Source: Devosia litorisediminis (GTDB lineage: Bacteria; Pseudomonadota; Alphaproteobacteria; Rhizobiales; Devosiaceae). Taken from it: 64,000 nt of DNA. Positions within the stretch are counted from its first letter, which is position 1. Each line of letters opens with the position of its first letter. The notes under the pieces are model-generated. The model had not been told where the DNA came from, ran no database searches, and was given only the letters and a program-made list of their open reading frames with translations. The position numbers and the translations under genes are program-made. Positions 46,957 through 57,297 of this stretch are shown here, in pieces. The DNA is taken from positions 62,001 to 126,000 of the forward strand of contig NZ_JAGXTP010000004.1 in NCBI RefSeq assembly GCF_018334155.1, read 5' to 3'.

Positions 46957-47006
46957 ACCAATGCCGCACCGGACGTGATCGTTCCTTGTGGCCTCAGTCA
47001 GGCGCG

Positions 47007-47729
47007 CTAGGCGCTCTTGGGGCGAGGTGTCAGGCCATGCAGGAACAACTGTTCGAGATAGCGCGCAGCGTCCTCGAACCGCCCCTCGCCATTGCGACCA
47101 GGCCCCAGCACCGCGCGCACCTGAACGTCGAAATCGGCATAGTGCTGCGTTGTCGCCCAGATCGAAAAGATCAGATGGTAGGGATCGGTGCGGGCCAGCT
47201 TGCCCTGATCCATCCAGCGCGACAGCAGCCGCGCCTTCTCATCGACCAGAGATTTGAGATCCACCTCGATCATTTCCACGATGCGGGGCGCGCCCTGCAG
47301 CATCTCATTGGCAAACAACCGGCTTTCGCGCGGATAGTCGCGCGCCATTTCCAGCTTGCGCCGGATATAGGAGCGGATTTCCGGGAACGGGTCGCCCGCG
47401 CCGTCCATCTCCTTGAGCGGCGCCAGCCAGGTTTCTAGCAGTGCCGCGATCAGGCGGCGGTGGATCTCTTCCTTGCGCGGGAAGTAATACAGCAGATTGG
47501 GTTTGCTCATCCCGGCAACCTCGGCGATCTGATCGATCGTGGCACCACGGAAGCCATGCATGGAAAACACCTCCAGCGCTGCCTCCAGAATGACATTCTG
47601 TTTTTCGCGCTGAATGCGCGTCAACGGCCGTGGTTTGGCATGGGGATGTGCCGCTGCCTTGGCGTCAGCCTTGTGCTGGCGCTTGGGCGCGGGGGTCGGA
47701 TCGGCACTTTTCATTTTGGTCGGCGGCAT
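47007..47729 (-). CDS. rutR: TetR-family regulator RutR
   Basis: The 240-residue regulator begins with a basic, Pro/Ala/Lys-rich tail (1-36), then the TetR helix-turn-helix LTRIQREKQNVILEAALEVFSMHGFRGATIDQIAEVAGMSKPNLLYYF. That sequence and the segment IFSIWATTQHYADFDVQV closely follow RutR, which binds uracil or thymine and represses pyrimidine-use genes. It is divergent from the catabolic operon, and a RutR-like box lies between them. Confidence 0.88.
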   Translation of the reverse strand: MPPTKMKSADPTPAPKRQHKADAKAAAHPHAKPRPLTRIQREKQNVILEAALEVFSMHGFRGATIDQIAEVAGMSKPNLLYYFPRKEEIHRRLIAALLETWLAPLKEMDGAGDPFPEIRSYIRRKLEMARDYPRESRLFANEMLQGAPRIVEMIEVDLKSLVDEKARLLSRWMDQGKLARTDPYHLIFSIWATTQHYADFDVQVRAVLGPGRNGEGRFEDAARYLEQLFLHGLTPRPKSA

Positions 47730-47765
47730 TTTTCGCCTTGCGAGAAAGTTTTGGAGTGCTAAGTT

Positions 47766-47781
47766 TTTTCCAACTGGTCAA
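47766..47781. promoter_or_regulatory. RutR-like operator
   Basis: TTTTCCA-AC-TGGTCAA sits in the rutR/transaminase gap. The RutR consensus is TTGACCA-NN-TGGTCAA: the right arm and the CCA/TGG core match fully, and the left arm differs at two positions. Confidence 0.6.
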
Positions 47782-47853
47782 AATTCAGAGCATTGCGCTC
47801 TCGCGTCAAGTGCCAATCGTGACCGGGCCGAATTTATGGGGAGCGATACAGCC

Positions 47854-49181
47854 GTGTCCAATTCTAACGCCGTGGCGCCAAATGATCTGAGCGCCTTCTG
47901 GATGCCGTTCACATCTAACCGACAGTTCAAGCAGTCCCCGCGCATGTTGGTCGGGGCCAAGGACATGCACTACACCACCTCCGATGGCCGTCAGGTACTT
48001 GATGGTACCGCCGGTCTTTGGTGCGTCAATGCTGGCCATGCCCGCCCCAAGATTGTCGAGGCCATCGCCAAGCAGGCCGCCGAGCTTGATTACGCACCCG
48101 CCTTCCAGATGGGTCACCCCAAGGCATTCGAGCTGGCCAATCGTATTGTCGATATCGCCCCCGAAGGGCTCGACCACGTGCTGTTCACCAATTCGGGCTC
48201 CGAGTCGGTGGAAACCGCGCTCAAGGTTGCCCTGGCCTATCACCGGGTCAAAGGCGAGGGCGCCCGTTCCCGTCTGATCGGTCGCGAACGCGCTTATCAC
48301 GGCGTCAATTTCGGCGGTATTTCGGTCGGTGGCATTGTCACCAACCGCAAGATGTTCGGCAGCCTGCTGGGTGGCGTCGATCACATGCCCCACACCCACA
48401 ACCTGGCCAAGAACGCCTATTCCAAGGGCGTGCCCGAATATGGCACCGAGTTGGCCGATGAGCTCGAGCGCATCGTCACATTGCATGATGCCTCCACCAT
48501 TGCGGCTGTCATCGTTGAGCCTGTGGCCGGCTCCACCGGCGTGCTCATTCCACCCATGGGCTATCTCAAGCGCCTGCGCGAAATCACCAAGAAGCACGGC
48601 ATCCTGCTGATCTTTGATGAGGTCATCACCGGCTTTGGTCGCCTGGGCACCCCGTTTGGCGCCGACTATTATGGCGTCACGCCCGACATCATGGTCACTG
48701 CCAAGGGCCTGACCAACGGCATCATCCCCATGGGCGCGGTGCTGGTCTCCGCCGAAATCCATGACACGTTCATGCAGGGCCCCGAGCACATGATCGAGTT
48801 CTTCCACGGCTACACCTATTCGGGCAATCCGATGGCTTCGGCCGCCGGTCTGGCCACGCTGGAAACCTACAAGGAAGAGGGGCTTCTCACCCGTGGCGCC
48901 GAGATGGCGCCGATCTTCCAGGATGCGCTGCACTCGCTCAAGGGCGAGCCGCATGTCATCGACATTCGCAATATCGGTCTGGTCGGCGCCGTTGAGCTTG
49001 ACCCCATTGCCGGTGCGCCCACCAAGCGCGCCTTCTCGGCCTTCCTCAAATGCTATGAGGACGGCGTTCTGGTCCGCACCACGGGTGACATCATTGCGAT
49101 GAGCCCGCCGCTGATCATTTCCGAAAGCCAGATCGGTGAACTGATCGACGGCGTACGGACAGCCCTGCGGAGCATCGACTG

Positions 49182-49182
<1 letters not shown>
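47854..49182 (+). CDS. Omega-amino acid (beta-alanine) : pyruvate transaminase
   Basis: The 442-residue class III PLP aminotransferase converts beta-alanine (from uracil) or 3-aminoisobutyrate (from thymine) to malonate or methylmalonate semialdehyde. It starts [17 protein letters not shown] and carries [55 protein letters not shown] (PLP-binding Asp) and the PLP-Lys near residue 284 in [12 protein letters not shown] 47854 is preferred because GGGGAG lies 10 bases upstream; the in-frame ATG 47836 lacks a ribosome-binding site. Its TGA overlaps the mmsA ATG (TGATG). Confidence 0.9.
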
Positions 49183-50675
<1,493 letters not shown>

Positions 50676-50684
50676 GAGTGCGCC

Positions 50685-51935
50685 ATGTCGGCCCCAGGAG
50701 AAAACCTTCGCATCAATGGCGTCCGCCTCTGGGACAGCCTGATGGAAATGGCCAAGATTGGCCCCGGCATCGCCGGGGGCAATAACCGCCAGACCCTGAC
50801 GGACGAAGACAGCGAAGGCCGTCACCTGTTCAAGCGCTGGTGCGACGAGGCCGGCCTGACCATGGGCGTGGACCAGATGGGGTCCATGTTCATGACCCGT
50901 CCGGGTACCGATCCCGATGCGCTGCCGGTCTATGTCGGCAGCCATCTCGATACCCAGCCCACCGGCGGCAAATATGATGGGGTGCTCGGTGTTCTGGCCG
51001 CGCTCGAAATCGTTCGCTCGATGAATGATCTGGGCATCAAGACCAAACACCCCATCGTGGTCACCAACTGGGCCAATGAGGAGGGCGCCCGCTTCGCCCC
51101 CGCCATGATGGCCTCGGGGGTGTTCGCCGGCGTGCACAGCCAGGAATACGCCTATGGCCGCACCGATCAGGAAGGCCTGAGCTATGGCGATGAGCTGGTC
51201 CGTATCGGTTGGCGTGGCGACGAGGAAGTCGGCGCCCGCAAGATGCACGCCTATCTCGAATACCACATTGAGCAGGGCCCCATTCTCGAAGCCGAGAACA
51301 AGAAAATTGGCGTGGTTACCCACGGCCAGGGCCTGTGGTGGCTCGAATTCACCCTGACCGGCAAGGAAGCCCATACGGGCTCCACGCCTATGGCCATGCG
51401 CGTCAATGCCGGTCTGGCCATGGCCCGTATCCTCGAAATGGTCCAGGCCGTCGCCATGGATCATCAGCCAGGCGCTGTGGGTGGCGTGGGTCAGATGAAG
51501 TTCTCGCCCAATTCGCGCAATGTGCTGCCTGGCACGGTGGTTTTCACCGTCGATATCCGCAGCCCAGATCTCGACAAGCTCACCAATATGCGTGAGCAGA
51601 TCGAAACCCAGGCCGCACAGATCGCCGATGCCCTGGGCGTTGGCTGTTCGGTCGAGGCGGTGGGCCATTTCGACCCCGTCGAATTTGACTCCACCCTGGT
51701 CAGCCGCGTCCGCTCGGCCGCCGAAAAGCTCGGCTACAGCCATATGGACATCATCTCGGGGGCTGGCCACGACGCCTGCTGGGCCAACAAGGTTGCTCCC
51801 TCCACCATGGTGATGTGCCCCTGCGTTGGCGGGCTCAGCCACAACGAGGCCGAAGACATCTCCCAGGAATGGGCCACCGCCGGCGCCGACGTGCTGTTCC
51901 ACGCCGTGGTCGAAACCGCGGAGATCGTTGAGTGA
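50685..51935 (+). CDS. N-carbamoyl-beta-alanine amidohydrolase (beta-ureidopropionase), M20 family
   Basis: The 416-residue zinc-dependent amidohydrolase of the AtzC/HyuC/PydC type has metal-site segments VGSHLDTQPTGGKYDGVLG, TNWANEEGARF, HIEQGPILE and SGAGHDACW, plus the dimerisation and lid domain with KEAHTGSTPM and FSPNSRNVLPG. In this operon it should hydrolyse N-carbamoyl-beta-alanine to beta-alanine, CO2 and ammonia. An N-carbamoyl-L-amino acid hydrolase role in hydantoin use is the alternative. An AGGAG precedes the start. Its TGA overlaps the ATG of the DUF559 gene (TGATG). Confidence 0.9.
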   Translation: MSAPGENLRINGVRLWDSLMEMAKIGPGIAGGNNRQTLTDEDSEGRHLFKRWCDEAGLTMGVDQMGSMFMTRPGTDPDALPVYVGSHLDTQPTGGKYDGVLGVLAALEIVRSMNDLGIKTKHPIVVTNWANEEGARFAPAMMASGVFAGVHSQEYAYGRTDQEGLSYGDELVRIGWRGDEEVGARKMHAYLEYHIEQGPILEAENKKIGVVTHGQGLWWLEFTLTGKEAHTGSTPMAMRVNAGLAMARILEMVQAVAMDHQPGAVGGVGQMKFSPNSRNVLPGTVVFTVDIRSPDLDKLTNMREQIETQAAQIADALGVGCSVEAVGHFDPVEFDSTLVSRVRSAAEKLGYSHMDIISGAGHDACWANKVAPSTMVMCPCVGGLSHNEAEDISQEWATAGADVLFHAVVETAEIVE

Positions 51936-52450
51936 TGGTGACGGGCGAGGAAAGAGCTGATCTTACCTCGCCCCTTCGGGGAGAGGTCGCCGCGCAGCGG
52001 CGGGAGAGGGGCGCAAAACCCTCCCGGCCTGCTATATCCCGAGCACGATCACTGCGCAGAAACCAGACCGAAGCCGAGCATCGCCTCTGGCAAATGCTGC
52101 GCAATCGGCAAATCGACAACCACAAATTCGTGCGCCAGCATCCTATCGGACCCTATGTCGCCGACTTTGCCTGTCGGCAGGCCATGCTGCTCATTGAACT
52201 CGATGGCGGCCAGCATGCTGACAGCAATCAGGACGCAGCACGTACCCATTATTTGAACGACCATGGCTATGGCGTTCTACGCTTCTGGAACAACGAACTG
52301 TTGGGCAATCGGGACGGTTGCTGGCACGCGATTGTTTCGGTCCTGAACGGCAACCCCTCACCCGACCTCCGCTACGCTCCGGCCACCCTCTCCCCAGAGG
52401 GGCGAGGGCAGGTGGAGTGCGCCCCCAATATTCAAGGGACACAACCATGA
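51935..52450 (+). CDS. DUF559 (Vsr-like endonuclease fold) protein on a repeat-bounded cassette
   Basis: The 171-residue frame has a DUF559 core from about residue 28 (RARSLRRNQTEAEHRLWQMLRNRQI, then HKFVRQHPIGPYVADFACRQAMLLIELDGGQHAD...RFWNNELL). This has the D-ExD/Q layout of the very-short-patch-repair nuclease fold. The N- and C-terminal ends (TSPLRGEVAAQRRERG and LSPEGRGQ) are encoded by inverted repeats. It is not part of pyrimidine metabolism and looks inserted, yet it overlaps the gene before (TGATG) and after (ATGA). Real start may be internal to the cassette. Confidence 0.75.
   Translation: MVTGEERADLTSPLRGEVAAQRRERGAKPSRPAISRARSLRRNQTEAEHRLWQMLRNRQIDNHKFVRQHPIGPYVADFACRQAMLLIELDGGQHADSNQDAARTHYLNDHGYGVLRFWNNELLGNRDGCWHAIVSVLNGNPSPDLRYAPATLSPEGRGQVECAPNIQGTQP
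51966..51986 (+). repeat. Left inverted repeat of the DUF559 cassette
   Basis: CCTCGCCCC-TTCG-GGGAGAGG is itself a near-palindrome and is the reverse complement of the right copy apart from the loop. A further GGGAGAGGGG follows at about 52003-52012. Confidence 0.8.
52387..52407 (-). repeat. Right inverted repeat of the DUF559 cassette
   Basis: Arms CCTCTCCCC and GGGCGAGG flank an AGAG centre; reversed, the arms equal those of the left copy 400 bases away. Confidence 0.8.
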
Positions 52451-53901
52451 GCAGCAAAGTCATCAAGAACGGCACCGTCGTGACCGCGGACCTGACCTAC
52501 AAGGCCGACGTCAAGATCGAGGGCGATGTCATTGTCGAAATCGGGCCCAATCTGAGCGGCGATGAAACACTCGATGCCACCGGCTGCTACATCATGCCCG
52601 GCGGCATTGACCCCCACACCCATCTCGAAATGCCCTTCATGGGCACCTATTCGGCCGATGATTTTGAATCCGGTACCCGCGCGGGTCTGGCAGGCGGCAC
52701 CACCATGGTGGTTGATTTTTGCCTGCCCAGCCCCGGCCAGAGCCTGCTCGAAGCGCTGCAGATGTGGGACAACAAGTCCGGCAAGGCGTCTGCGGACTAT
52801 TCCTTCCACATGGCCATCACCTGGTGGGACGAGCAGGTCTGGCGCGAAATGGACGACGTCGTCAAACGCGGCATCACCAGCTTCAAGCACTTCCTGGCCT
52901 ATAAGGGGGCGCTGATGGTCAATGACGACGAGCTGTTTGCCTCGTTTGGCCGCTGCGCCGAGCTGGGCGCACTGCCACTGGTGCATGCCGAAAACGGCGA
53001 TGTCGTTGCGGCGATGACGGCAAAACTGCTTGCCGAGGGCAATAACGGCCCCGAAGCGCACGCCTATTCGCGCCCGCCCGAAGTTGAGGGCGAAGCCACC
53101 AACCGCGCCATCATGATTGCCGATATGGCGGGCGTGCCGCTTTATGTGGTGCATGTCTCGAGCGAACAGGCACATGAAGCCATCCGCCGCGCCCGCCAGA
53201 AGGGCATGCGCGTTTATGGCGAGCCGCTGGTGCAGCATCTCACGCTTGACGATAGCGAATACGCCAATCCCGATTGGGATCACGCGGCGCGCCGGGTGAT
53301 GTCACCACCTTTCCGCAACAAGATGCATCAGGATTCGCTGTGGGCCGGCCTGCAGTCGGGCTCGCTCTCTGTGGTCGCCACCGATCACTGTGCCTTTACA
53401 ACCGAACAGAAGCGCAACGGCATTGGCGATTTTTCCAAGATCCCCAACGGCACCGGTGGCCTCGAAGATCGCCTGGCCGTGTTGTGGAGCCGCGGCGTCA
53501 ATACCGGCCGGCTGACCATGAACGAATTCGTCGCCGTTACCTCGACCAACATCGCCAAGATACTCAACCTCTACCCCAAAAAGGGTGCGGTACTGGTCGG
53601 CGCTGATGCCGATCTGATCGTCTGGGATCCCGCCCGCAAGAAGACCGTCTCGGCCGCGACCCAGCAGTCGGCGATCGACTACAATGTGTTCGAAGGCTTC
53701 GAATTGACTGGCCTGCCGCGGTTCGTGCTGACCCGTGGCAAGGTCGCGGTAATCGAAAACGAGATGCATCACGAGCCCGGTCACGGCAAATTTGTTGGTC
53801 GCGAGGCCAAGAACCCTGTGAACCGCGCGCTCAGCCAGTGGAAAGAGCTCGTCGCACCGCGCAAGGTAGAGCGGTCGGGTATTCCGGCTTCGGGGGTTTG
53901 A
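52447..53901 (+). CDS. hydA: Dihydropyrimidinase / D-hydantoinase
   Basis: The 484-residue amidohydrolase opens the ring of 5,6-dihydrouracil or dihydrothymine (and hydantoins) to N-carbamoyl-beta-amino acids. Metal site: GIDPHTHLEMPF (HxH), the carboxylated Lys in FKHFLAYKGALMV, His in LPLVHAENGD, His in LYVVHVSSEQA and Asp in VVATDHCAFTTEQK. Ring-binding residues lie in SPPFRNKMHQDSLWAGL. GGGA lies 8 bases before ATG 52447. It overlaps the DUF559 stop (ATGA) and the Nudix start (TGATG). Confidence 0.94.
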   Translation: MSSKVIKNGTVVTADLTYKADVKIEGDVIVEIGPNLSGDETLDATGCYIMPGGIDPHTHLEMPFMGTYSADDFESGTRAGLAGGTTMVVDFCLPSPGQSLLEALQMWDNKSGKASADYSFHMAITWWDEQVWREMDDVVKRGITSFKHFLAYKGALMVNDDELFASFGRCAELGALPLVHAENGDVVAAMTAKLLAEGNNGPEAHAYSRPPEVEGEATNRAIMIADMAGVPLYVVHVSSEQAHEAIRRARQKGMRVYGEPLVQHLTLDDSEYANPDWDHAARRVMSPPFRNKMHQDSLWAGLQSGSLSVVATDHCAFTTEQKRNGIGDFSKIPNGTGGLEDRLAVLWSRGVNTGRLTMNEFVAVTSTNIAKILNLYPKKGAVLVGADADLIVWDPARKKTVSAATQQSAIDYNVFEGFELTGLPRFVLTRGKVAVIENEMHHEPGHGKFVGREAKNPVNRALSQWKELVAPRKVERSGIPASGV

Positions 53902-54332
53902 TGGCGTCGGCTGCAGGACAGATAACCATAGCAGCCGCCATCATTCTGGGGGCTGACCAGCGCATGCTGGTCGTGCGCAAGCACGGCAGTGCCCTGTTCC
54001 AGCAGCCGGGCGGCAAGATCGACGCCGGCGAAACGCCAGAAATGGCGCTCCGGCGCGAGATTGCCGAAGAAATAGCCATAACGCTTGCCCCTTCGGCAGT
54101 GGTGGCGCTGGGGACCTACTCAGCGCCCGCGGCCAACGAGCCGGGCATGCAGGTTCTGGCTCATATCTTTTCAGCCAGGACAACCGAGACGCCCAGGGCG
54201 GCCGCCGAAATCGCCGAATTGGCCTGGCTTGACCTCGATCATCCCGAACGCATGCCTCTCGCGCCGCTCTTGCAGCGCCACATCGTCCCGCTGGCGCGCC
54301 AAATCGCCGGATTGAGCGAGCTTGCCTCATGA
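53901..54332 (+). CDS. Nudix hydrolase
   Basis: The 143-residue single-domain Nudix protein carries the box GGKIDAGETPEMALRREIAEEI; the final Gly of the consensus (G-x5-E-x7-RE-U-xEE-x-G-U) is Ala here. It starts ITIAAAIILGADQRMLVVRK, like MutT-type nucleotide pyrophosphatases. Its ATG shares bases with the hydA TGA, so it is made with dihydropyrimidinase; hydrolysis of a modified pyrimidine nucleotide or by-product is a guess. Substrate unknown. Confidence 0.82.
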   Translation: MASAAGQITIAAAIILGADQRMLVVRKHGSALFQQPGGKIDAGETPEMALRREIAEEIAITLAPSAVVALGTYSAPAANEPGMQVLAHIFSARTTETPRAAAEIAELAWLDLDHPERMPLAPLLQRHIVPLARQIAGLSELAS

Positions 54333-54353
54333 TCTGTTCGGGTAACATGCATC

Positions 54354-54390
54354 TGGCACGAGACATGCGAGACTTGGCACAAGACATGCA
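54354..54390 (+). promoter_or_regulatory. Tandem -24/-12-like elements (21-bp repeat) before the ABC transporter genes
   Basis: TGGCACG-N4-ATGC (54354-54368) and TGGCACA-N4-ATGC (54375-54389) repeat with a 21-base period. Each matches the sigma-54 consensus TGGCACG-N4-TTGC except the first T of TTGC. The repeat can also be read as coding two heptads of a 63-codon frame (54329-54520). Confidence 0.35.
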
Positions 54391-54516
54391 AGGGCAATAC
54401 CAGACAGCCCTGACGACGCAGCACGACGTGCAGACCTGCACCGATAGACAAGTCACCCCGCGGCAACAGCGGCCCGATACGGCAACGCTATCGGTCAAGA
54501 ACAAACGAGCGCAGAT

Positions 54517-55302
54517 ATGAACAAGCCCATCGTCGTTTCGGCCAAAAATCTCGGCCTGACCTTTCCGACCGGTGACGGAGACGTCATCGCGCTCAGCGAC
54601 GTCAATCTCGATATTGCCAAGGGCGAGTTCGTCTCCTTTATCGGCCCATCGGGCTGCGGCAAGACCACGTTCTTGCGTACCATTGCCGATCTCGAACAGC
54701 CCACATCGGGGACGCTGACCATTAATGGTCTGACCCCTGCAGAGGCGCGGCAGAACCGCGCCTATGGCTATGTGTTTCAGGCGCCAGCGCTCTATCCCTG
54801 GCGCACCATCGCCAAGAACATTGCCCTGCCTCTCGAAATCATGGGCCACTCGGCAGCCCAGCAGTCGGAGCGCATCGCCCGCACCATGGAACTGGTGAAC
54901 CTGGCCGGCTTTGAACAGAAATACCCCTGGCAGCTCTCCGGTGGCATGCAGCAGCGCGCCTCGATAGCCCGCGCCCTGGCCTTTGACGCCGATCTGCTGC
55001 TGATGGACGAGCCCTTTGGCGCGCTGGACGAAATCGTCCGCGACCACCTCAATTCCGAGCTGCTCAAATTGTGGGCGCGCACGCAGAAAACCATCTGCTT
55101 TGTCACCCACTCCATTCCCGAGGCCGTGTATCTGTCGACCAAGATCGTGGTCATGTCCCCGCGCCCCGGTCGGGTGATCGACGTGATCGACAGCCCGCTG
55201 CCGCACGAGCGTCCGCTCGACATTCGCGAAACGCCAGAATTTCTCGCCATTGCCCATCGGGTGCGCGAAGGCCTGCGCGCCGGCCACTCCTATGAGGAAT
55301 AG
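54517..55302 (+). CDS. ABC transporter ATP-binding protein (nitrate/taurine/pyrimidine type)
   Basis: The 261-residue ATPase has Walker A FIGPSGCGKTTFLRTIADL, Q-loop YVFQAPALYPWRT, signature QLSGGMQQRASIARALA, Walker B LLLMDEPFGALDEI and switch His in CFVTHSIPEAVYL. This is the SsuB/TauB/NrtD subgroup, which energises importers for small organic ions and heterocycles. With the two permeases and the binding protein it makes a complete importer, probably for pyrimidines or hydantoins given its place in the operon. Confidence 0.93.
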   Translation: MNKPIVVSAKNLGLTFPTGDGDVIALSDVNLDIAKGEFVSFIGPSGCGKTTFLRTIADLEQPTSGTLTINGLTPAEARQNRAYGYVFQAPALYPWRTIAKNIALPLEIMGHSAAQQSERIARTMELVNLAGFEQKYPWQLSGGMQQRASIARALAFDADLLLMDEPFGALDEIVRDHLNSELLKLWARTQKTICFVTHSIPEAVYLSTKIVVMSPRPGRVIDVIDSPLPHERPLDIRETPEFLAIAHRVREGLRAGHSYEE

Positions 55303-55305
55303 CGC

Positions 55306-56184
55306 GTGACCCGGCTCATGAACGGTAAAACCCTGCCCATCCTGATCGTGCTGGCGGCCATATTGGTCATCTGGTACGCCGCCGCCATTCCCATGAATGC
55401 CCCCTGGCAGGAGCGGCTTAATGAGCGCGCGGGGCTGGAAACGTCGTTCATCGAATTTGTCGGCCAGACCTGGAGCCAGGCCAAGCCACTGCTGCCGGTG
55501 CCCAATCAGGTGTTTGGTGAAATCTGGAACGCCACCATCGGCACCGATATCACCTCAAAGCGTTCGCTGGCCTATCACGCCTCCATCACGCTGTCCTCGA
55601 CCCTGCTCGGCTTTGCGCTGGGCACGCTGCTGGGCGTCGGGCTGGCGGTGGTCATCGTACACAATGACGCCTCGGAACGCTCGCTCATGCCCTGGATCAT
55701 TGCCAGCCAGACCGTGCCAATCCTGGCAGTTGCCCCCATGGTGGTGGTCGGGCTGGGCGCCATCGGGGTCACCGGTCTGGTGCCCAAGGCGCTGATCTCG
55801 ATGTATCTCAGTTTTTTCCCGGTCGTGGTGGGCATGGTCAAGGGCCTGCGCACCCCAGAGGGTATCCAGCTCGACCTGATGCGCACCTATAATGCGACTG
55901 CCTGGCAGGTTTTTTCCAAGCTGCGCTGGCCCGCTTCGGTGCCCTTTCTGTTTGCCTCCATGAAGGTGGGTATCGCCATCTCCCTGATCGGCGCGGTGGT
56001 TGGCGAACTCTCCAACAATGCCGGTGGCGGGCTGGGTGTGCGTCTGCTCACCGGCTCTTATAACGGCCAGACCATCCAGATGTGGGCGGCGCTGTTTATT
56101 GCCGCAGCACTGGCCGCTGTTCTGGTCATTGCCGTGGGCAGTGCCGAACGGGTCGCCAACCGCGCCATGGGGGCCCAGACATGA
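55306..56184 (+). CDS. ABC transporter permease 1
   Basis: The 292-residue permease of the BPD type has an N-terminal membrane segment (LPILIVLAAILVIWYAAAI), a periplasmic stretch, then five segments with the EAA coupling loop GMVKGLRTPEGIQLDLMRTYNATAWQVFSKLRWPASVPF. The start is GTG 55306 with GAGGA upstream, four bases after the ATPase stop. It overlaps permease 2 (ATGA), and the two should form a heterodimer. Confidence 0.9.
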   Translation: MTRLMNGKTLPILIVLAAILVIWYAAAIPMNAPWQERLNERAGLETSFIEFVGQTWSQAKPLLPVPNQVFGEIWNATIGTDITSKRSLAYHASITLSSTLLGFALGTLLGVGLAVVIVHNDASERSLMPWIIASQTVPILAVAPMVVVGLGAIGVTGLVPKALISMYLSFFPVVVGMVKGLRTPEGIQLDLMRTYNATAWQVFSKLRWPASVPFLFASMKVGIAISLIGAVVGELSNNAGGGLGVRLLTGSYNGQTIQMWAALFIAAALAAVLVIAVGSAERVANRAMGAQT

Positions 56185-57278
56185 GCCGGCTACAAACTCT
56201 TCTCGCCATGATTTCGGGTCTGGTCAGCGTCGCAACATTGCTGCTGGCTGTCCTAGACGGCGCCGCACCCGTGCTGTTCCTGGCCTTTGCCGCCGCAGGT
56301 GCGCTGACCCTGATCCGCTTCCGCCTGCCCCTCCCCTTCTGGGTTGATGCGTTGCTGGCCTTGCTGGGGGCGATTGCCCTGCTGGCGACCTTGCCGGTCT
56401 ATGAGACAGCGCCCGCCTTCTTCTGGCTTGGTCTGCTCGGTTTTTGGGGCTTTGCCTGGCTGTCTGCCGAACGGCTGTCGCAGGCCATTCGCCTCGGCGA
56501 AATGCCTGAAACCGGCTTTGGTCTGCTGATCCCCATCGTGTTTGGACTGGCGCTGCTGTTTGTCTGGGAAGTCGTCACCCGTGGCGCCAATGTGCCCCAG
56601 GTGCTGCTGCCCGCGCCCAGCCAGATCTGGGCTCGCCTGATCGATTCGGTGCCCACCCTGATCGCCGACTTCCAGCAGACCTTCATGAAGTCGGTGCTGG
56701 CCGGCTATGCCATGGGCTGTGGTGCCGGTTTTGTGGTGGCCATTCTGGTCGACCGCTCGCCCTTCCTCAAACGCGGCCTGCTGCCGATCGGCAATTTCGT
56801 CTCGGCCCTGCCCATTATCGGCATCGCCCCGATCATGGTGATGTGGTTCGGCTTTGACTGGCCATCCAAGGCAGCGGTGGTTGTCGCGATGACCTTCTTC
56901 CCCATGCTGGTCAATACGGTCGCCGGGCTGAGTCAGGCCTCCGAGATCGAGCGCGACCTGATGCGCACCTATGCGGCCAGTTACTGGCAGACACTCTTCA
57001 AGTTACGGCTGCCCGCAGCGGCGCCATTCATATTCAACGCGCTCAAGATCAATTCCACACTGGCCTTGATCGGCGCGATTGTCGCGGAGTTCTTCGGGAC
57101 GCCCATCGTGGGAATGGGTTTCCGAATTTCAACCGAAGTCGGTAGGCTCAATATCGACTTGGTTTGGGCAGAAATCGCCGTGGCGGCGGTGGCTGGTTCT
57201 GCCTTTTACGGGGTGATCGCTCTCATCGAGAGAGCTGTCACTTTCTGGCATCCGTCTGTCCGTGGTGGACGGGCGTAA
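56181..57278 (+). CDS. ABC transporter permease 2
   Basis: The 365-residue BPD permease is longer than its partner because of about four extra N-terminal membrane segments (residues 1-105: ISGLVSVATLLLAVLDG, LFLAFAAAGALTLI, ALLALLGAIALLATL, AFFWLGLLGFWGFAWL). The transport core has the EAA loop TVAGLSQASEIERDLMRTYAASYWQTLFKLRLPAAAPF. Its ATG overlaps the permease 1 stop. Confidence 0.9.
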   Translation: MSRLQTLLAMISGLVSVATLLLAVLDGAAPVLFLAFAAAGALTLIRFRLPLPFWVDALLALLGAIALLATLPVYETAPAFFWLGLLGFWGFAWLSAERLSQAIRLGEMPETGFGLLIPIVFGLALLFVWEVVTRGANVPQVLLPAPSQIWARLIDSVPTLIADFQQTFMKSVLAGYAMGCGAGFVVAILVDRSPFLKRGLLPIGNFVSALPIIGIAPIMVMWFGFDWPSKAAVVVAMTFFPMLVNTVAGLSQASEIERDLMRTYAASYWQTLFKLRLPAAAPFIFNALKINSTLALIGAIVAEFFGTPIVGMGFRISTEVGRLNIDLVWAEIAVAAVAGSAFYGVIALIERAVTFWHPSVRGGRA

Positions 57279-57297
57279 CAGTGTAAGGGAACGCACT

